Origin: Gammaproteobacteria bacterium
GTDB taxonomy: Bacteria; Pseudomonadota; Gammaproteobacteria; Steroidobacterales; Steroidobacteraceae
Length of the DNA: 64,000 bases
Assembly (NCBI GenBank): GCA_005878835.1
Contig: VBMV01000049.1
Location: forward strand, 35,449-99,448
Direction of reading: 5' to 3'
Below are positions 29,834 through 37,673 of this stretch, in pieces. Numbering within the stretch: position 1 is the first letter of the stretch; each line of letters begins with the position of its first letter. The translations under genes and the position numbers were made by a program. The notes beneath the pieces were generated by a model. That model was not told the DNA's origin. It did no database searches and saw nothing but the letters and a program-made list of their open reading frames with translations.

Positions 29834-30762
29834 ACAACTGGTCGGCGGAAGCCTGGCGCCGCGTGGTCGAGAGCTCGCCCGAAGGCATCGTGATCTGCGA
29901 TGCCGCCGCCCGCGACTGCCCGGTGTTGTTCGTCAACGCGGCGTTCGCGGACATGTGCGGCTATCCGGCGGCGGCGCTGCTGGGTACCAACCTGCGCATC
30001 CTGCAGGGCACGGACCGCGACCAGGAGGCGCGCACGCGCCTGCGCGAATCGCTGGACAGGGGCGAGCCGGCGCGCGTGCTGGTGCGCAACTACCGTCCCG
30101 ACGGCTCGCTCTTCTGGAACGAGATGGTGGTGCAGCCGGTGCGCAGCCCCGCCGGCCAGCTCACTCATTACATCGGCTACCACCGCGATGCCAGCGAGCG
30201 CCTCAAAGGCGCGGAGCGCTCGCAGGAGGGGCTGCCGACCTGGTTGCGGGAGGACCGCCTCACGGGCCTGCACTCACGCGCCTACTTCGAGGAGTTGCTG
30301 CAGCGTGACTGGGTGCTCGCGCAGCGCGACTCGCACGAGATCGGCCTCACCCTGTTCGACATCGACGATCTCGGCGCCTACAACGACAAGTTCGACCGCT
30401 CGGCGGGCGATGCCTGCATCCGGCGCGTCGCGCGCGTGGTCGGCGCCGCGTACAAGCGGCGCGGGGATCTCGTCGGTCGCTGGGAAGGCGGAACCTTCGC
30501 CGTGTTGACCCAGGGGGAGGCCGCAGACAAGGCCACGCACTACGCCCAGGTGGTGTCGCAGCGCGTGCGCGACCTGCTCATGCATCACCCCACCACCGGC
30601 GCCGGGCGCTACGTCACCGTGAGCGCCGGGATCGCAAGTCTCGTGCCGCCGCGTGCACTGCCGCTCGAGGGACTGCTGAAGGCCTGCCGGGCGGCCCTGA
30701 AGCGCGCCAAGGTGAACGGCAAGGACGGCATCGAGAACGCGGAGGCGGGGGATTTTCACTGA
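29830..30762 (+). CDS. LOV-like PAS and degenerate GGDEF protein
   Basis: The 310-residue protein has an N-terminal PAS domain very like a blue-light LOV domain (NAAFADMCGYPAAALLGTNL, then NYRPDGSLFWNEMVVQPV). The photoactive Cys of GRNCRFLQG is replaced by Leu55 in GTNLRILQG, and the flavin-flip Gln by His118 in IGYHRDAS. Asn87 and Asn97, which normally touch the flavin, remain. The GGDEF domain follows from LTGLHSRAYF (144); FDIDDLGAYND and AGDACIRRVA keep the metal and guanine contacts, but the signature reads RWEGGTFAVL (217-226), so cyclase activity is doubtful. There are no membrane helices. The start overlaps nagZ. It may be a signalling protein whose PAS domain binds something other than a reactive flavin. 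Confidence 0.88.
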   Translation: MNNWSAEAWRRVVESSPEGIVICDAAARDCPVLFVNAAFADMCGYPAAALLGTNLRILQGTDRDQEARTRLRESLDRGEPARVLVRNYRPDGSLFWNEMVVQPVRSPAGQLTHYIGYHRDASERLKGAERSQEGLPTWLREDRLTGLHSRAYFEELLQRDWVLAQRDSHEIGLTLFDIDDLGAYNDKFDRSAGDACIRRVARVVGAAYKRRGDLVGRWEGGTFAVLTQGEAADKATHYAQVVSQRVRDLLMHHPTTGAGRYVTVSAGIASLVPPRALPLEGLLKACRAALKRAKVNGKDGIENAEAGDFH

Positions 30763-30785
30763 CCGGCCGGGCCGTCGGTGCTGTT

Positions 30786-30823
30786 TTGCTGTAGAAAGAA
30801 ATCAGTGGTAATATTGCCACTGA
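30786..30823 (+). promoter_or_regulatory. Promoter and palindromic operator of the Xre/RES module
   Basis: TTGCTG (30786-30791) and TAATAT (30809-30814) are 17 bases apart, a good sigma-70 promoter. The -10 is embedded in a near-perfect 22-base palindrome at 30802-30823 whose centre reads CAGTGGTAATATTGCCACTG. An antitoxin-containing complex bound there would block RNA polymerase. The antitoxin ATG at 30825 is only ten bases beyond the -10 and has no Shine-Dalgarno sequence, so the mRNA is probably leaderless. Confidence 0.7.
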
Positions 30824-30824
30824 A

Positions 30825-31208
30825 ATGAGCACCCCCGCCGTCAAAACCCGCCCGGCGCCGGCTCCCGGCGTCGTCCTGTCGCGCGCCACGGTGCGTGCGG
30901 CGCGCTTCCTGGCCGTGGCGCAGGCGGACCTGGCGCAGGTCATCGGCGTGAGCGGGGCGACGTTATCGCGCATCGCCCATGGCCGCAAGGCGCTCGAGCC
31001 CGGCTCCAAGCCCTGGCAGCTCGCGGCGCTGTTCGTGCGGCTGTTCCGCTCCCTGGACGCCATCGTCGGCTCGGATGACGCCGCCGCGCGTGCCTGGCTG
31101 CGCAGCGATAACCATGCCCTGGGCGGGGCGCCCCTGGCGCTCATCCGCGAACCCGCGGGCCTGGTGCGCACGGTTGACTACCTGGACGCCGCGCGCGCTC
31201 GCATCTGA
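30825..31208 (+). CDS. Xre/MbcA/ParS-type antitoxin
   Basis: The 127-residue protein has an Xre-type helix-turn-helix (AARFLAVAQADLAQVIGVSGATLSRIAHGRKALEP) followed by the toxin-binding region (ALFVRLFRSLDAIVGSDDAAARAWLRSDNHALGGAPLALIREPAGL, cited in pieces: WLRSDNHALGG and PLALIREPAGLVRTVDYLD). This is the DUF2384 antitoxin that partners RES-domain toxins. It neutralises the toxin by covering its active site and usually represses its own operon. The RES gene starts 35 bases before this stop. A palindromic operator lies directly in front. Confidence 0.9.
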   Translation: MSTPAVKTRPAPAPGVVLSRATVRAARFLAVAQADLAQVIGVSGATLSRIAHGRKALEPGSKPWQLAALFVRLFRSLDAIVGSDDAAARAWLRSDNHALGGAPLALIREPAGLVRTVDYLDAARARI

Positions 31209-31890
31209 GGCGCGCCGTTACAGCCACGAGCTGTGGCGCGTAGTCGAGGCGCAGCACACCGCCTCGACCATGCGCCTCACCGACTCGCTCGAGGAGCAGG
31301 CGAGCCTCGAGCTCGTGCTCGAGGAGAGCAAGCCGCCGCTGCCGCCGGCGGCGCGCAGGCTCCACTATCTGCTCGCCACGCCGTTTCGCTACCGCCCGCA
31401 CATCAGCTCCCGTTTCCGCGCGCCGCTCGAGGCCGGAGTCTGGTACGGCGCGGAAGCGCTGCGCACGGCGTTGGCGGAGAAGAGCTACTGGCGACTGCGC
31501 TTTCTGCTCGACTCTCCCGCAACGCCCGACCTGAAGCCCGTGCCGCACACAGCGTTTGGCGCCGCGGTGCGCACGGCTGCGGCCGTGGATCTGACGGTTG
31601 CGCCGTTGGCGCGTGACGCCTCAGTGTGGACGCACCGCGTGAGCTACCAGGGCACGCAGGCGCTCGCCGCCCTGGCGCGCCAGGCGCAGATTCAGCTGAT
31701 CCGCTACCAATCGGTGCGCGATCCCGAACACGCCGCGTGCGCGGCGGTGCTCGACCCCGCACCGTTCGGCCGCGGCAAGCCCCATTCCCAGCACACCTGG
31801 TTCATCGCCGCCTCGCGCGCACGGGTGCGTTGCGCGCAGGACGAGCGGGGCGGGGCGAGCTGGGAATTTACCCGCGAGCAACTCGTGTGA
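31174..31890 (+). CDS. RES-domain NAD+-degrading toxin (MbcT/ParT family)
   Basis: RES toxins hydrolyse or phosphorolyse NAD+, or ADP-ribosylate targets, and arrest growth when free of antitoxin. The TTG at 31174 gives 238 residues starting TTWTPRALASEARRYSHELWR, the usual N terminus of the family. RLHYLLATPFRYRPH, SRFRAPLEAGVWYGAEALRTALAE and SYWRLRFLLDSP contain the conserved Arg, Tyr and Glu of the NAD pocket. The C terminus has GTQALAALARQAQIQLIRYQSVRDP. Overlap with the antitoxin gene favours coupled translation; the weak TTG would keep toxin below antitoxin. Confidence 0.88.
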   Translation: MTTWTPRALASEARRYSHELWRVVEAQHTASTMRLTDSLEEQASLELVLEESKPPLPPAARRLHYLLATPFRYRPHISSRFRAPLEAGVWYGAEALRTALAEKSYWRLRFLLDSPATPDLKPVPHTAFGAAVRTAAAVDLTVAPLARDASVWTHRVSYQGTQALAALARQAQIQLIRYQSVRDPEHAACAAVLDPAPFGRGKPHSQHTWFIAASRARVRCAQDERGGASWEFTREQLV

Positions 31891-31969
31891 GGTCGGCGCA
31901 GTCGCCCGCGCCGGCCGCGGTCGCGCGCGCTGCGGCCGTCGTTCGCGGCGCTGCCGCCCGCGCGGCCAA

Positions 31970-32638
31970 CTAACGCCCCGGGGCCCGCGCGCCCTGCGAC
32001 GGCGTCACCAGCGCGATCACGCCGAACGCCGGATGGTCGAAGTAGTTGCGCTCGTAGAAGTGCACGCGGCGGCTCTGGTTGAGCGTGAAGGGCGTGTCGG
32101 GCGCGGCTCCCAGGTCCGGGGGTGGGGAGGGCATGGCGTAGGTCAGCGATAGCCCTAAGTGCAGGAACTGGCCGCGCTCGAGAAACACCGTGCCGCTGAG
32201 GCCCGGGACATTGATCCCGAGGCGCGGCAGGGCAAAGCCGGCGCGCGTTCCCCAGGAGCTCGCCGTCTGCGACCAGGCCGCATGCGCCACCGGCACGTAA
32301 CTGCCGCTCGCGCGCAGGCGGTTCTCCAGTTCCGTCAGCTGCCACACGGAAGCCGGCAGCATGGCGACGAAGTGCCCTACCTGCCCCGAGCCGCTCGTGG
32401 ATTCATCGCCGGCGACGATGCTGTGGGTGCCGGCGCCGGCCTCCGCGCTCCAGTTCTCGGCGCCACCGAGCGTGGCGGTGTCCTGAAACACGATGATCTC
32501 GATGTTGTACACCGGGCCGGCGGCGCCCACGGTCGCCGGCGGCTCCTGTGCCGCCGCCAGCGCGCCAGCGAGTAGCGCGCACACGGTGAGGCCGAGCGTC
32601 AGGTGCAACGGCGCGATGCGGGCGACCATGCGCGGCAT
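31970..32638 (-). CDS. csiV: CsiV-family envelope protein
   Basis: The ATG at 32638 follows the mfd stop by one base and gives 222 residues with a signal peptide (APLHLTLGLTVCALLAGALAAAQE). The start of the mature part, VYNIEIIVFQ, and the later ERGQFLHLGLSLTY and RVHFYERNYFDHPAFGVIALV match the CsiV family, which binds peptidoglycan, supports cell-shape integrity in Vibrio and activates LpoA-PBP1a. The mfd-csiV order is widely conserved in gammaproteobacteria. A second ATG nine bases downstream is an equally possible start. Confidence 0.82.
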   Translation of the reverse strand: MPRMVARIAPLHLTLGLTVCALLAGALAAAQEPPATVGAAGPVYNIEIIVFQDTATLGGAENWSAEAGAGTHSIVAGDESTSGSGQVGHFVAMLPASVWQLTELENRLRASGSYVPVAHAAWSQTASSWGTRAGFALPRLGINVPGLSGTVFLERGQFLHLGLSLTYAMPSPPPDLGAAPDTPFTLNQSRRVHFYERNYFDHPAFGVIALVTPSQGARAPGR

Positions 32639-32639
32639 T

Positions 32640-35600
32640 CTAATGGAGCCGGGGCGGTTCGCCGAGGCGCCGCAGCAGATCCGCGGCAAACTCGAAACGG
32701 GCGTTCTCGGTGGGAAGCTGTCGCGACACGCGCAGCTTCAGTGGTCCCTCGAGGCGGTACTGGCGTGCGCCGGTCTGGATCATGCGCACCACGGTGGCCG
32801 GATCGATCGCTGAGCGCTCCTCGAACAGCACCGAGCCGCCCTGCGGGCCCAGGTCGAGCCGGCGCACTCCCAGGGCGCGCGCCGTGAGTTTGAGTCTGGC
32901 GATGCGCAGCAGGCTTTGCGCCGCGGGCGGCGGCGGGCCAAAGCGATCGTGGATTTCCGCGCCGAGCTCATCGAGCGCCGTGTCGCTGTCGGCGGCGGCG
33001 ACGCGCTTGTAGAGCGACAGGCGCATGTGCACGTCCCCGACGTACGCCTCCGGCAGGAACGCCGGCAGGCGCAGCTCGACTTCGGTGGCGGCGGCGAGCG
33101 GCTGGTCGAGCACCGGCTCGCGCCCGGCCTTCAGGGCGCGCACCGCGTGCTCGAGCATGTCGAGATACAAGGACAGCCCGATCTCGGTCACCTGGCCGCT
33201 TTGCTGCTCGCCGAGCAGCTCGCCGGCGCCGCGGATCTCGAGGTCATGGGTCGCGAGCACGAATCCGGCTCCCAGCTCCTCCATCGACTCGATCGCTTCG
33301 AGACGCTTGACGGCGTCGCGCGCCAGCCCCTGGCGCGGCGGCGCGATCAGATACGCGTAGGCGCGGTGGTGCGAGCGTCCGACCCGGCCGCGCAGCTGGT
33401 GCAGCTGCGCCAGTCCCATGCGATCGGCGCGATTGATCATGATGGTGTTGGCGGTGGGCACGTCGATGCCGCTCTCGATGATGGTGGTGCACACCAGCAC
33501 GCTGAAGCGGCGATGATAGAAATCGACCATCAGCTGCTCGAGCTCGCGCTCGCGCATCTGCCCGTGGCCGATGCGCAGGCTCGCTTCCGGCACCAGCGCC
33601 TGTACCTCGGCGCCGATTTTCTCGATGGTGCGTACCTCGTTGTGCACGAAATAGATCTGCCCGCCGCGGCGCAGCTCGCGCAAAGCCGCCTCGCGCAGCG
33701 TCGGCGCGTGCCACTCGATGAGGAAGGTCTTGATCGCCAGCCGCGCCGCCGGCGCGGTGGTGATCAGCGACAGGTCGCGCAGGCCGCCGAGCGCCATGTT
33801 GAGGGTGCGCGGAATGGGGGTCGCGGTGAGGGTAAGCACGTGCACGTTGGCGCGCAGCGCCTGCAGGCGCTGCTTGTCGCGCACCCCGAAGCGATGTTCC
33901 TCATCGATGATGAGCAGGCCGAGATCGCGGAAGCGCGCGTGCGCGTGCAGCAGGCGGTGGGTGGCGATGACGATGTCGACCTGGCCCTGCTCGAGCCCCG
34001 CGAGCACCGCTTGCGTCTCCGCCCCGCTGCCGAAACGCGACAGCCCCTCGATGCGCACCGGCCAGTCGGCGAAGCGGTCGCGAAAGTTGGTCAGGTGCTG
34101 CTGCACCAGCAGTGTGGTCGGAGCGAGCACCGCCACCTGCTTGCCGGCCTGTGCGGCGACGAACGCCGCGCGCATGGCGACTTCGGTCTTGCCGAAGCCG
34201 ACGTCCCCGCACACGATGCGATCCATGGGGCGCTCGCTGCCCAGGTCGGCGAGCACCTGCTCGATCGCCTGCGCCTGATCCTCGGTCTCCTCGAACGGGA
34301 AGGCGTTGGCGAAGGCCTGGTAGTCGGGCTCGCTGACTGCCAAGGCCAGCCCCCGCTGGGACTTGCGCCGCGCGTACAGATCGAGGAGCTCCGCCGCCAC
34401 GTCGCGGATCTGCTCGGCGGCGCGCCTGCGGGCCCTGGCCCACTGATCGGTGCCGAGTTTGTGCAGCGGGGCGCTCTCGGGCGCAGCGCCGGTGTAGCGG
34501 CTCACCAGGTGCAGCGCGTGAACGGGCACATAGATGCGGTCGCCGTCCTGATACTCGAGCACCAGGAACTCCCCGGGCTGCCCGAGGATGTCCATCGGCA
34601 TCAGGCCCGCGTAGCGGCCGACCCCGTACTCCTCGTGCACCACCGGCGCGCCCGGATTGAGGTCCTGGAGGTCGCGCAGGATCGCCTCCGGGTCCGCGGC
34701 GCGCTTGCGGCGCCGCTCCTGGCGGGCGCGTGCCCCGAACAGCTGCGCCTCCGCGATCACCGCGATCGGCGGCGCGGTGAGCGTGAGGCCCTCGAGATCG
34801 GGGGCCACGGTCAGCGCGAGCCGCGCGCTGCCCGTAACGAATGCGTCCCAGCCGGCCACGATGGCGACCTCGTGGCGATGCGCGCGCAGCATCTCCTGGA
34901 GCAGCTCGCGCCGTCCGGCCGAGTCGGCCGCCAGCAGCACGCGGCCCTCGAAGTCACCGAGGAACGCATCCAGCGGTGCGAACGGCTGCTCGGCGCGCAC
35001 GTCGAGGCGCAGCTCGCGCGGCGCGCTGGTGGGGAAATTGCGCACCTCGGCCGCGGCACCGTGCAGCTCGGTCTCCGCCTTGAAGGCATCGAGGGTGATC
35101 GATGCGAATGCGGCGAGCGCTGCCTCGAGCGCGGCCGGCTCGAGAAACAACTCCGCGGGCCTGAGCACGGGGCGCTCGATGTCGTGGCGGCGATCCTCGT
35201 AACGCGCCTCGATGTCAGCCCATGTCTTGCCGAGAGTGCCGGGGAGGGCCGCGTCGTGCACGATCACCGCATCCGCGGGCAGGTAGTCGAACAGTGTCGC
35301 GGTCGAATCGAAGAACAGCGGCTGATAGAACTCCACCCCTGCGGGTGCGAGTCCCTCGCTCACGCCGCGATAAATGACGGTCCGGGTCGGATCCCCCTCG
35401 AAGCGCGTGCGGTAGCGGCGGCGGAAATCCTTCACCGCCTCCGTATCCAGCGGCACCTCGCGTGCCGGCAGCAAGCGCACACCCGGCAGCGCATCGAGCG
35501 AGCGCTGCGTCTCCGGATCAAAGCGGCGGATCGCCTCGATCTCGTCATCGAACAGATCGATGCGCAGCGGCGCCGCGGCGCCCATCGGGAACACGTCCAG

Positions 35601-36110
35601 GAGCGAGCCGCGCACCGCAAACTCTCCGGGGCTCACCACCTGGCTGACACTCGCATAGCCTGCCTCGATGAGTCGTTGCCGGAAGGGCTCGATGGCGAGC
35701 GCCTGCCCGGTGCCGAGCTCGAACGCGCGGCCCTGCACGTAACTGCGCGGCGCCAGCCGCTGCATGAGCGTGTCGGCCGAGACGATCAGGCAGCCGTGCC
35801 GCAGCTGCGGCAACTCGAACAGAGTCTTCAGCCGCTCGGAGATGATGTCCGGATGGGGAGAGAAGAGCTCGTACGGCAGCACTTCCCAGTCCGGCAGCCG
35901 CAGCAGCGCCAGCTCCTCCCCGGCGAAGAAGCGCAGCTCCGCCGTGAGCCGCTCGAGCTCGCGCGCCGCGTCCACGATGACCACGTACAGCCGCCGGTCG
36001 GCGCGCATGGCTTCGGCAAGCGCCAGTGCCGCGGCGCTGCCGTACAGCTGATGCCAGCGCAGACGCCGGTGGGCCCCGGCCGGCAGCGGCGGATTGAGCA
36101 ATGAGGGCAT
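32640..36110 (-). CDS. mfd: Transcription-repair coupling factor Mfd
   Basis: Mfd removes RNA polymerase stalled at DNA lesions and recruits UvrA. The 1156-residue protein (1148 in E. coli) has the UvrB-homology region at the N terminus (GSAAALALAEAMRADRRLYVV, LRLPDWEVLPYELFSPHPD) and the RNA polymerase interaction domain (VHEEYGVGRYAGLMPMD) near residue 490. The SF2 translocase shows GDVGFGKTEVAMRAAF (Walker A), IIDEEHRFGVRDKQRL (motif II), TATPIPRTLNMALGGLRD and HQLRGRVGRSHHRAYAYL. A C-terminal TRCF domain follows. It is cotranscribed with csiV. Confidence 0.97.
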   Translation of the reverse strand: MPSLLNPPLPAGAHRRLRWHQLYGSAAALALAEAMRADRRLYVVIVDAARELERLTAELRFFAGEELALLRLPDWEVLPYELFSPHPDIISERLKTLFELPQLRHGCLIVSADTLMQRLAPRSYVQGRAFELGTGQALAIEPFRQRLIEAGYASVSQVVSPGEFAVRGSLLDVFPMGAAAPLRIDLFDDEIEAIRRFDPETQRSLDALPGVRLLPAREVPLDTEAVKDFRRRYRTRFEGDPTRTVIYRGVSEGLAPAGVEFYQPLFFDSTATLFDYLPADAVIVHDAALPGTLGKTWADIEARYEDRRHDIERPVLRPAELFLEPAALEAALAAFASITLDAFKAETELHGAAAEVRNFPTSAPRELRLDVRAEQPFAPLDAFLGDFEGRVLLAADSAGRRELLQEMLRAHRHEVAIVAGWDAFVTGSARLALTVAPDLEGLTLTAPPIAVIAEAQLFGARARQERRRKRAADPEAILRDLQDLNPGAPVVHEEYGVGRYAGLMPMDILGQPGEFLVLEYQDGDRIYVPVHALHLVSRYTGAAPESAPLHKLGTDQWARARRRAAEQIRDVAAELLDLYARRKSQRGLALAVSEPDYQAFANAFPFEETEDQAQAIEQVLADLGSERPMDRIVCGDVGFGKTEVAMRAAFVAAQAGKQVAVLAPTTLLVQQHLTNFRDRFADWPVRIEGLSRFGSGAETQAVLAGLEQGQVDIVIATHRLLHAHARFRDLGLLIIDEEHRFGVRDKQRLQALRANVHVLTLTATPIPRTLNMALGGLRDLSLITTAPAARLAIKTFLIEWHAPTLREAALRELRRGGQIYFVHNEVRTIEKIGAEVQALVPEASLRIGHGQMRERELEQLMVDFYHRRFSVLVCTTIIESGIDVPTANTIMINRADRMGLAQLHQLRGRVGRSHHRAYAYLIAPPRQGLARDAVKRLEAIESMEELGAGFVLATHDLEIRGAGELLGEQQSGQVTEIGLSLYLDMLEHAVRALKAGREPVLDQPLAAATEVELRLPAFLPEAYVGDVHMRLSLYKRVAAADSDTALDELGAEIHDRFGPPPPAAQSLLRIARLKLTARALGVRRLDLGPQGGSVLFEERSAIDPATVVRMIQTGARQYRLEGPLKLRVSRQLPTENARFEFAADLLRRLGEPPRLH

Positions 36111-36213
36111 CTGAGCGCGCCGACGCGAAAGCCGGGCAGCTTACCTAAGTAGGCCTGCAGGCCGCGAGGGGACTGTCGGCAGAGGGCGCGCGCGGGTGCG
36201 TGCCGTGGGGTGC

Positions 36214-37041
36214 TCAGGCGCTGACCGGCTCCGCACTCACCTGCATGCGCGTTCCGAGCGGCACGCAGAAGATGTCGATCGGGTGGGAGCGCCCGCGCAG
36301 CCGCAGGGGCGGCAGCGGGGTCGCGCCGACATCCATGCCGTGCGCATCGAGGGACTGCTTGAGTGCGCCGGAGAACAGCATCTCGCCGGCGCGCGCCCGC
36401 TGGCACAGACGCGCGGCGATGTTCACCGTGTCGCCGATGATGGTGTAGTTCATATAGGAGGAGGAGCCGATGTTCCCGGCCACCACGTCCCCCTCGTTGA
36501 TGCCGATGCCGAGCCCGGCGTCGATCTGGTAGCGCTCCTTCCAGGAGCACGCCAGGGTGCCGAAGCTGGCGAGCATCTCCCGGGCGGCGCGCACGGCGCG
36601 CTCCGGACTGTCGGGTTGCTCCAGGGGCACGCCGAAGCCGAGCATCAGGCAGTCACCCGCCATGTGGAACACGGTGCCCTCGTGGCGGAAGGTGATCTCC
36701 GTCAGCAGCGAGAAGAACTCGTTGAGCAGCGGCACGACACAATGCGGCTCGAGCTGCTCGGAAATGCTGGTGAAGCCGCGCAGGTCGGCGAACAGCACGA
36801 CCGCGTGGGCGCGCACGTCGGCGGTGGACAGCAGCGTGTCGCGCAGTTGCTCGTCCTCGAGGATCTTGTCCGCGACACGGGGCGAGACGTAGCGGCGGAA
36901 CGTCTGCCGCAGCACCTCTTCACGTCGTCGTATTTCAGCTTCCAGCTGAACCGCCGCCGTCTTCCTGCGCACCACTCCGGCGTGCATCAGGGCCTCGATC
37001 TGAGATCTGAGAGGCTCGTCCGCCGACACAGACTCCCCCAC
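36214..37041 (-). CDS. Class III nucleotide cyclase homology protein
   Basis: The 275-residue protein has an N-terminal coiled-coil-like stretch (RRKTAAVQLEAEIRRREEVLRQTFRRYVSP in parts) and a class III cyclase domain. The metal Asp residues are in VVLFADLRGFTSISEQ and AGDCLMLGFG; the transition-state Asn and Arg are in YTIIGDTVNIAARL; NEGDVVAGNIGSSSYMNYT is intact. The Lys that normally selects adenine (in GTVDKxxGD) is replaced by His in GTVFHMAGD, so the substrate is uncertain. There are no membrane helices. The GTG at 37041 was used; a second in-frame GTG twelve bases downstream, just after GGGGGAG, could be the true start. Confidence 0.85.
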   Translation of the reverse strand: MGESVSADEPLRSQIEALMHAGVVRRKTAAVQLEAEIRRREEVLRQTFRRYVSPRVADKILEDEQLRDTLLSTADVRAHAVVLFADLRGFTSISEQLEPHCVVPLLNEFFSLLTEITFRHEGTVFHMAGDCLMLGFGVPLEQPDSPERAVRAAREMLASFGTLACSWKERYQIDAGLGIGINEGDVVAGNIGSSSYMNYTIIGDTVNIAARLCQRARAGEMLFSGALKQSLDAHGMDVGATPLPPLRLRGRSHPIDIFCVPLGTRMQVSAEPVSA

Positions 37042-37130
37042 GGGAATTATTCTGTTAAGAGGAAGATTACCATAACTGCAAGATGTCGGCGTCTGGCGAC
37101 ACCAAGGGCCCCGGTCGTCACATACACAGC

Positions 37131-37184
37131 TTCAGCGCGTTGGCGAGCGAAGGGGTCTTCAGCGCGTTGGCGAGCGAAGGGGTC
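37131..37184. repeat. Perfect 27-base tandem duplication
   Basis: Two identical adjacent copies (37131-37157 and 37158-37184), each beginning TTCAGCGCGTTGGCGAGCG, lie between the cyclase and a small exported-protein gene, outside any supported coding region. The identity of the copies suggests a recent slippage event or a selected pair of sites upstream of the cyclase. Confidence 0.85.
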
Positions 37185-37250
37185 GGTGGGGAACATGTTG
37201 GTCGAGCGGCGGCGGCGGCGCGGCGCTGCATTCGCGATTCGCTCGACGCC

Positions 37251-37544
37251 TCAACCGCCGGTGACCACCGCGTCAATGACCCGGTCGTGCTCGAAGAACA
37301 CCGAGAAGCCGCTGTAGTCCCAGCGTGTGATCGGCGGCTGGTGCGGAGCGCCGCCCACGGTGGGATGGCGGGCGACCGGCGCGCCGAAGTGCTTCTCGAC
37401 TTCGCTCATGGTGCTGCCGCGCTTGGGGCGATCGAGCTGCGACTCACGCACCTGCACCTGGTCGTTCACCACGAGCGTTTCGGCGAGTGCACCGCCGGCG
37501 GCAGCGCAACCGCACAGGAGCGCCGCGAGAATTCGGGTCTGCAT
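37251..37544 (-). CDS. Small exported protein, BamE-like C-terminal fold possible
   Basis: The 97-residue protein has a signal peptide (MQTRILAALLCGCAAAGGALA, cleavage before ETLVV). The mature part contains RGSTMSEVEKHFGAP, HQPPITRWDYSGFSVFFEHDRVIDAVV. The GSTMSEVEKHFGxP and W-Y-x-FSVFFE-x-x-RV-DAVV spacing is reminiscent of BamE/SmpA-like domains, but I cannot identify a named family. The ATG at 37544 was chosen because a strong GGAGGAGAG ribosome-binding site sits just before it. It lies upstream of the cyclase gene on the same strand and is divergent from lolC. Confidence 0.72.
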   Translation of the reverse strand: MQTRILAALLCGCAAAGGALAETLVVNDQVQVRESQLDRPKRGSTMSEVEKHFGAPVARHPTVGGAPHQPPITRWDYSGFSVFFEHDRVIDAVVTGG

Positions 37545-37673
37545 GAGACTCTCCTCCAACTGCCGCGCGACTATAGCACCGGGAGGAATCTGTCAAAGCG
37601 GGCAGGGTGGGGCGCGGATGCTGATTTTGTGACGCACGTCTGAAAAGCCTGCAACTGTGGTTAAATCGCGACG

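Noticed and set aside
32916..36104. A plus-strand open frame of more than 1000 codons opposite mfd
   Set aside because: mfd is unmistakable on the minus strand. The antisense frame is low-complexity and Arg/Gln/His-rich, the usual by-product of high G+C codon bias.
37083..37643. A plus-strand frame through the tandem repeat (FSALASEGV twice)
   Set aside because: It is antisense to the small exported-protein gene, and the repeat is better described as non-coding.
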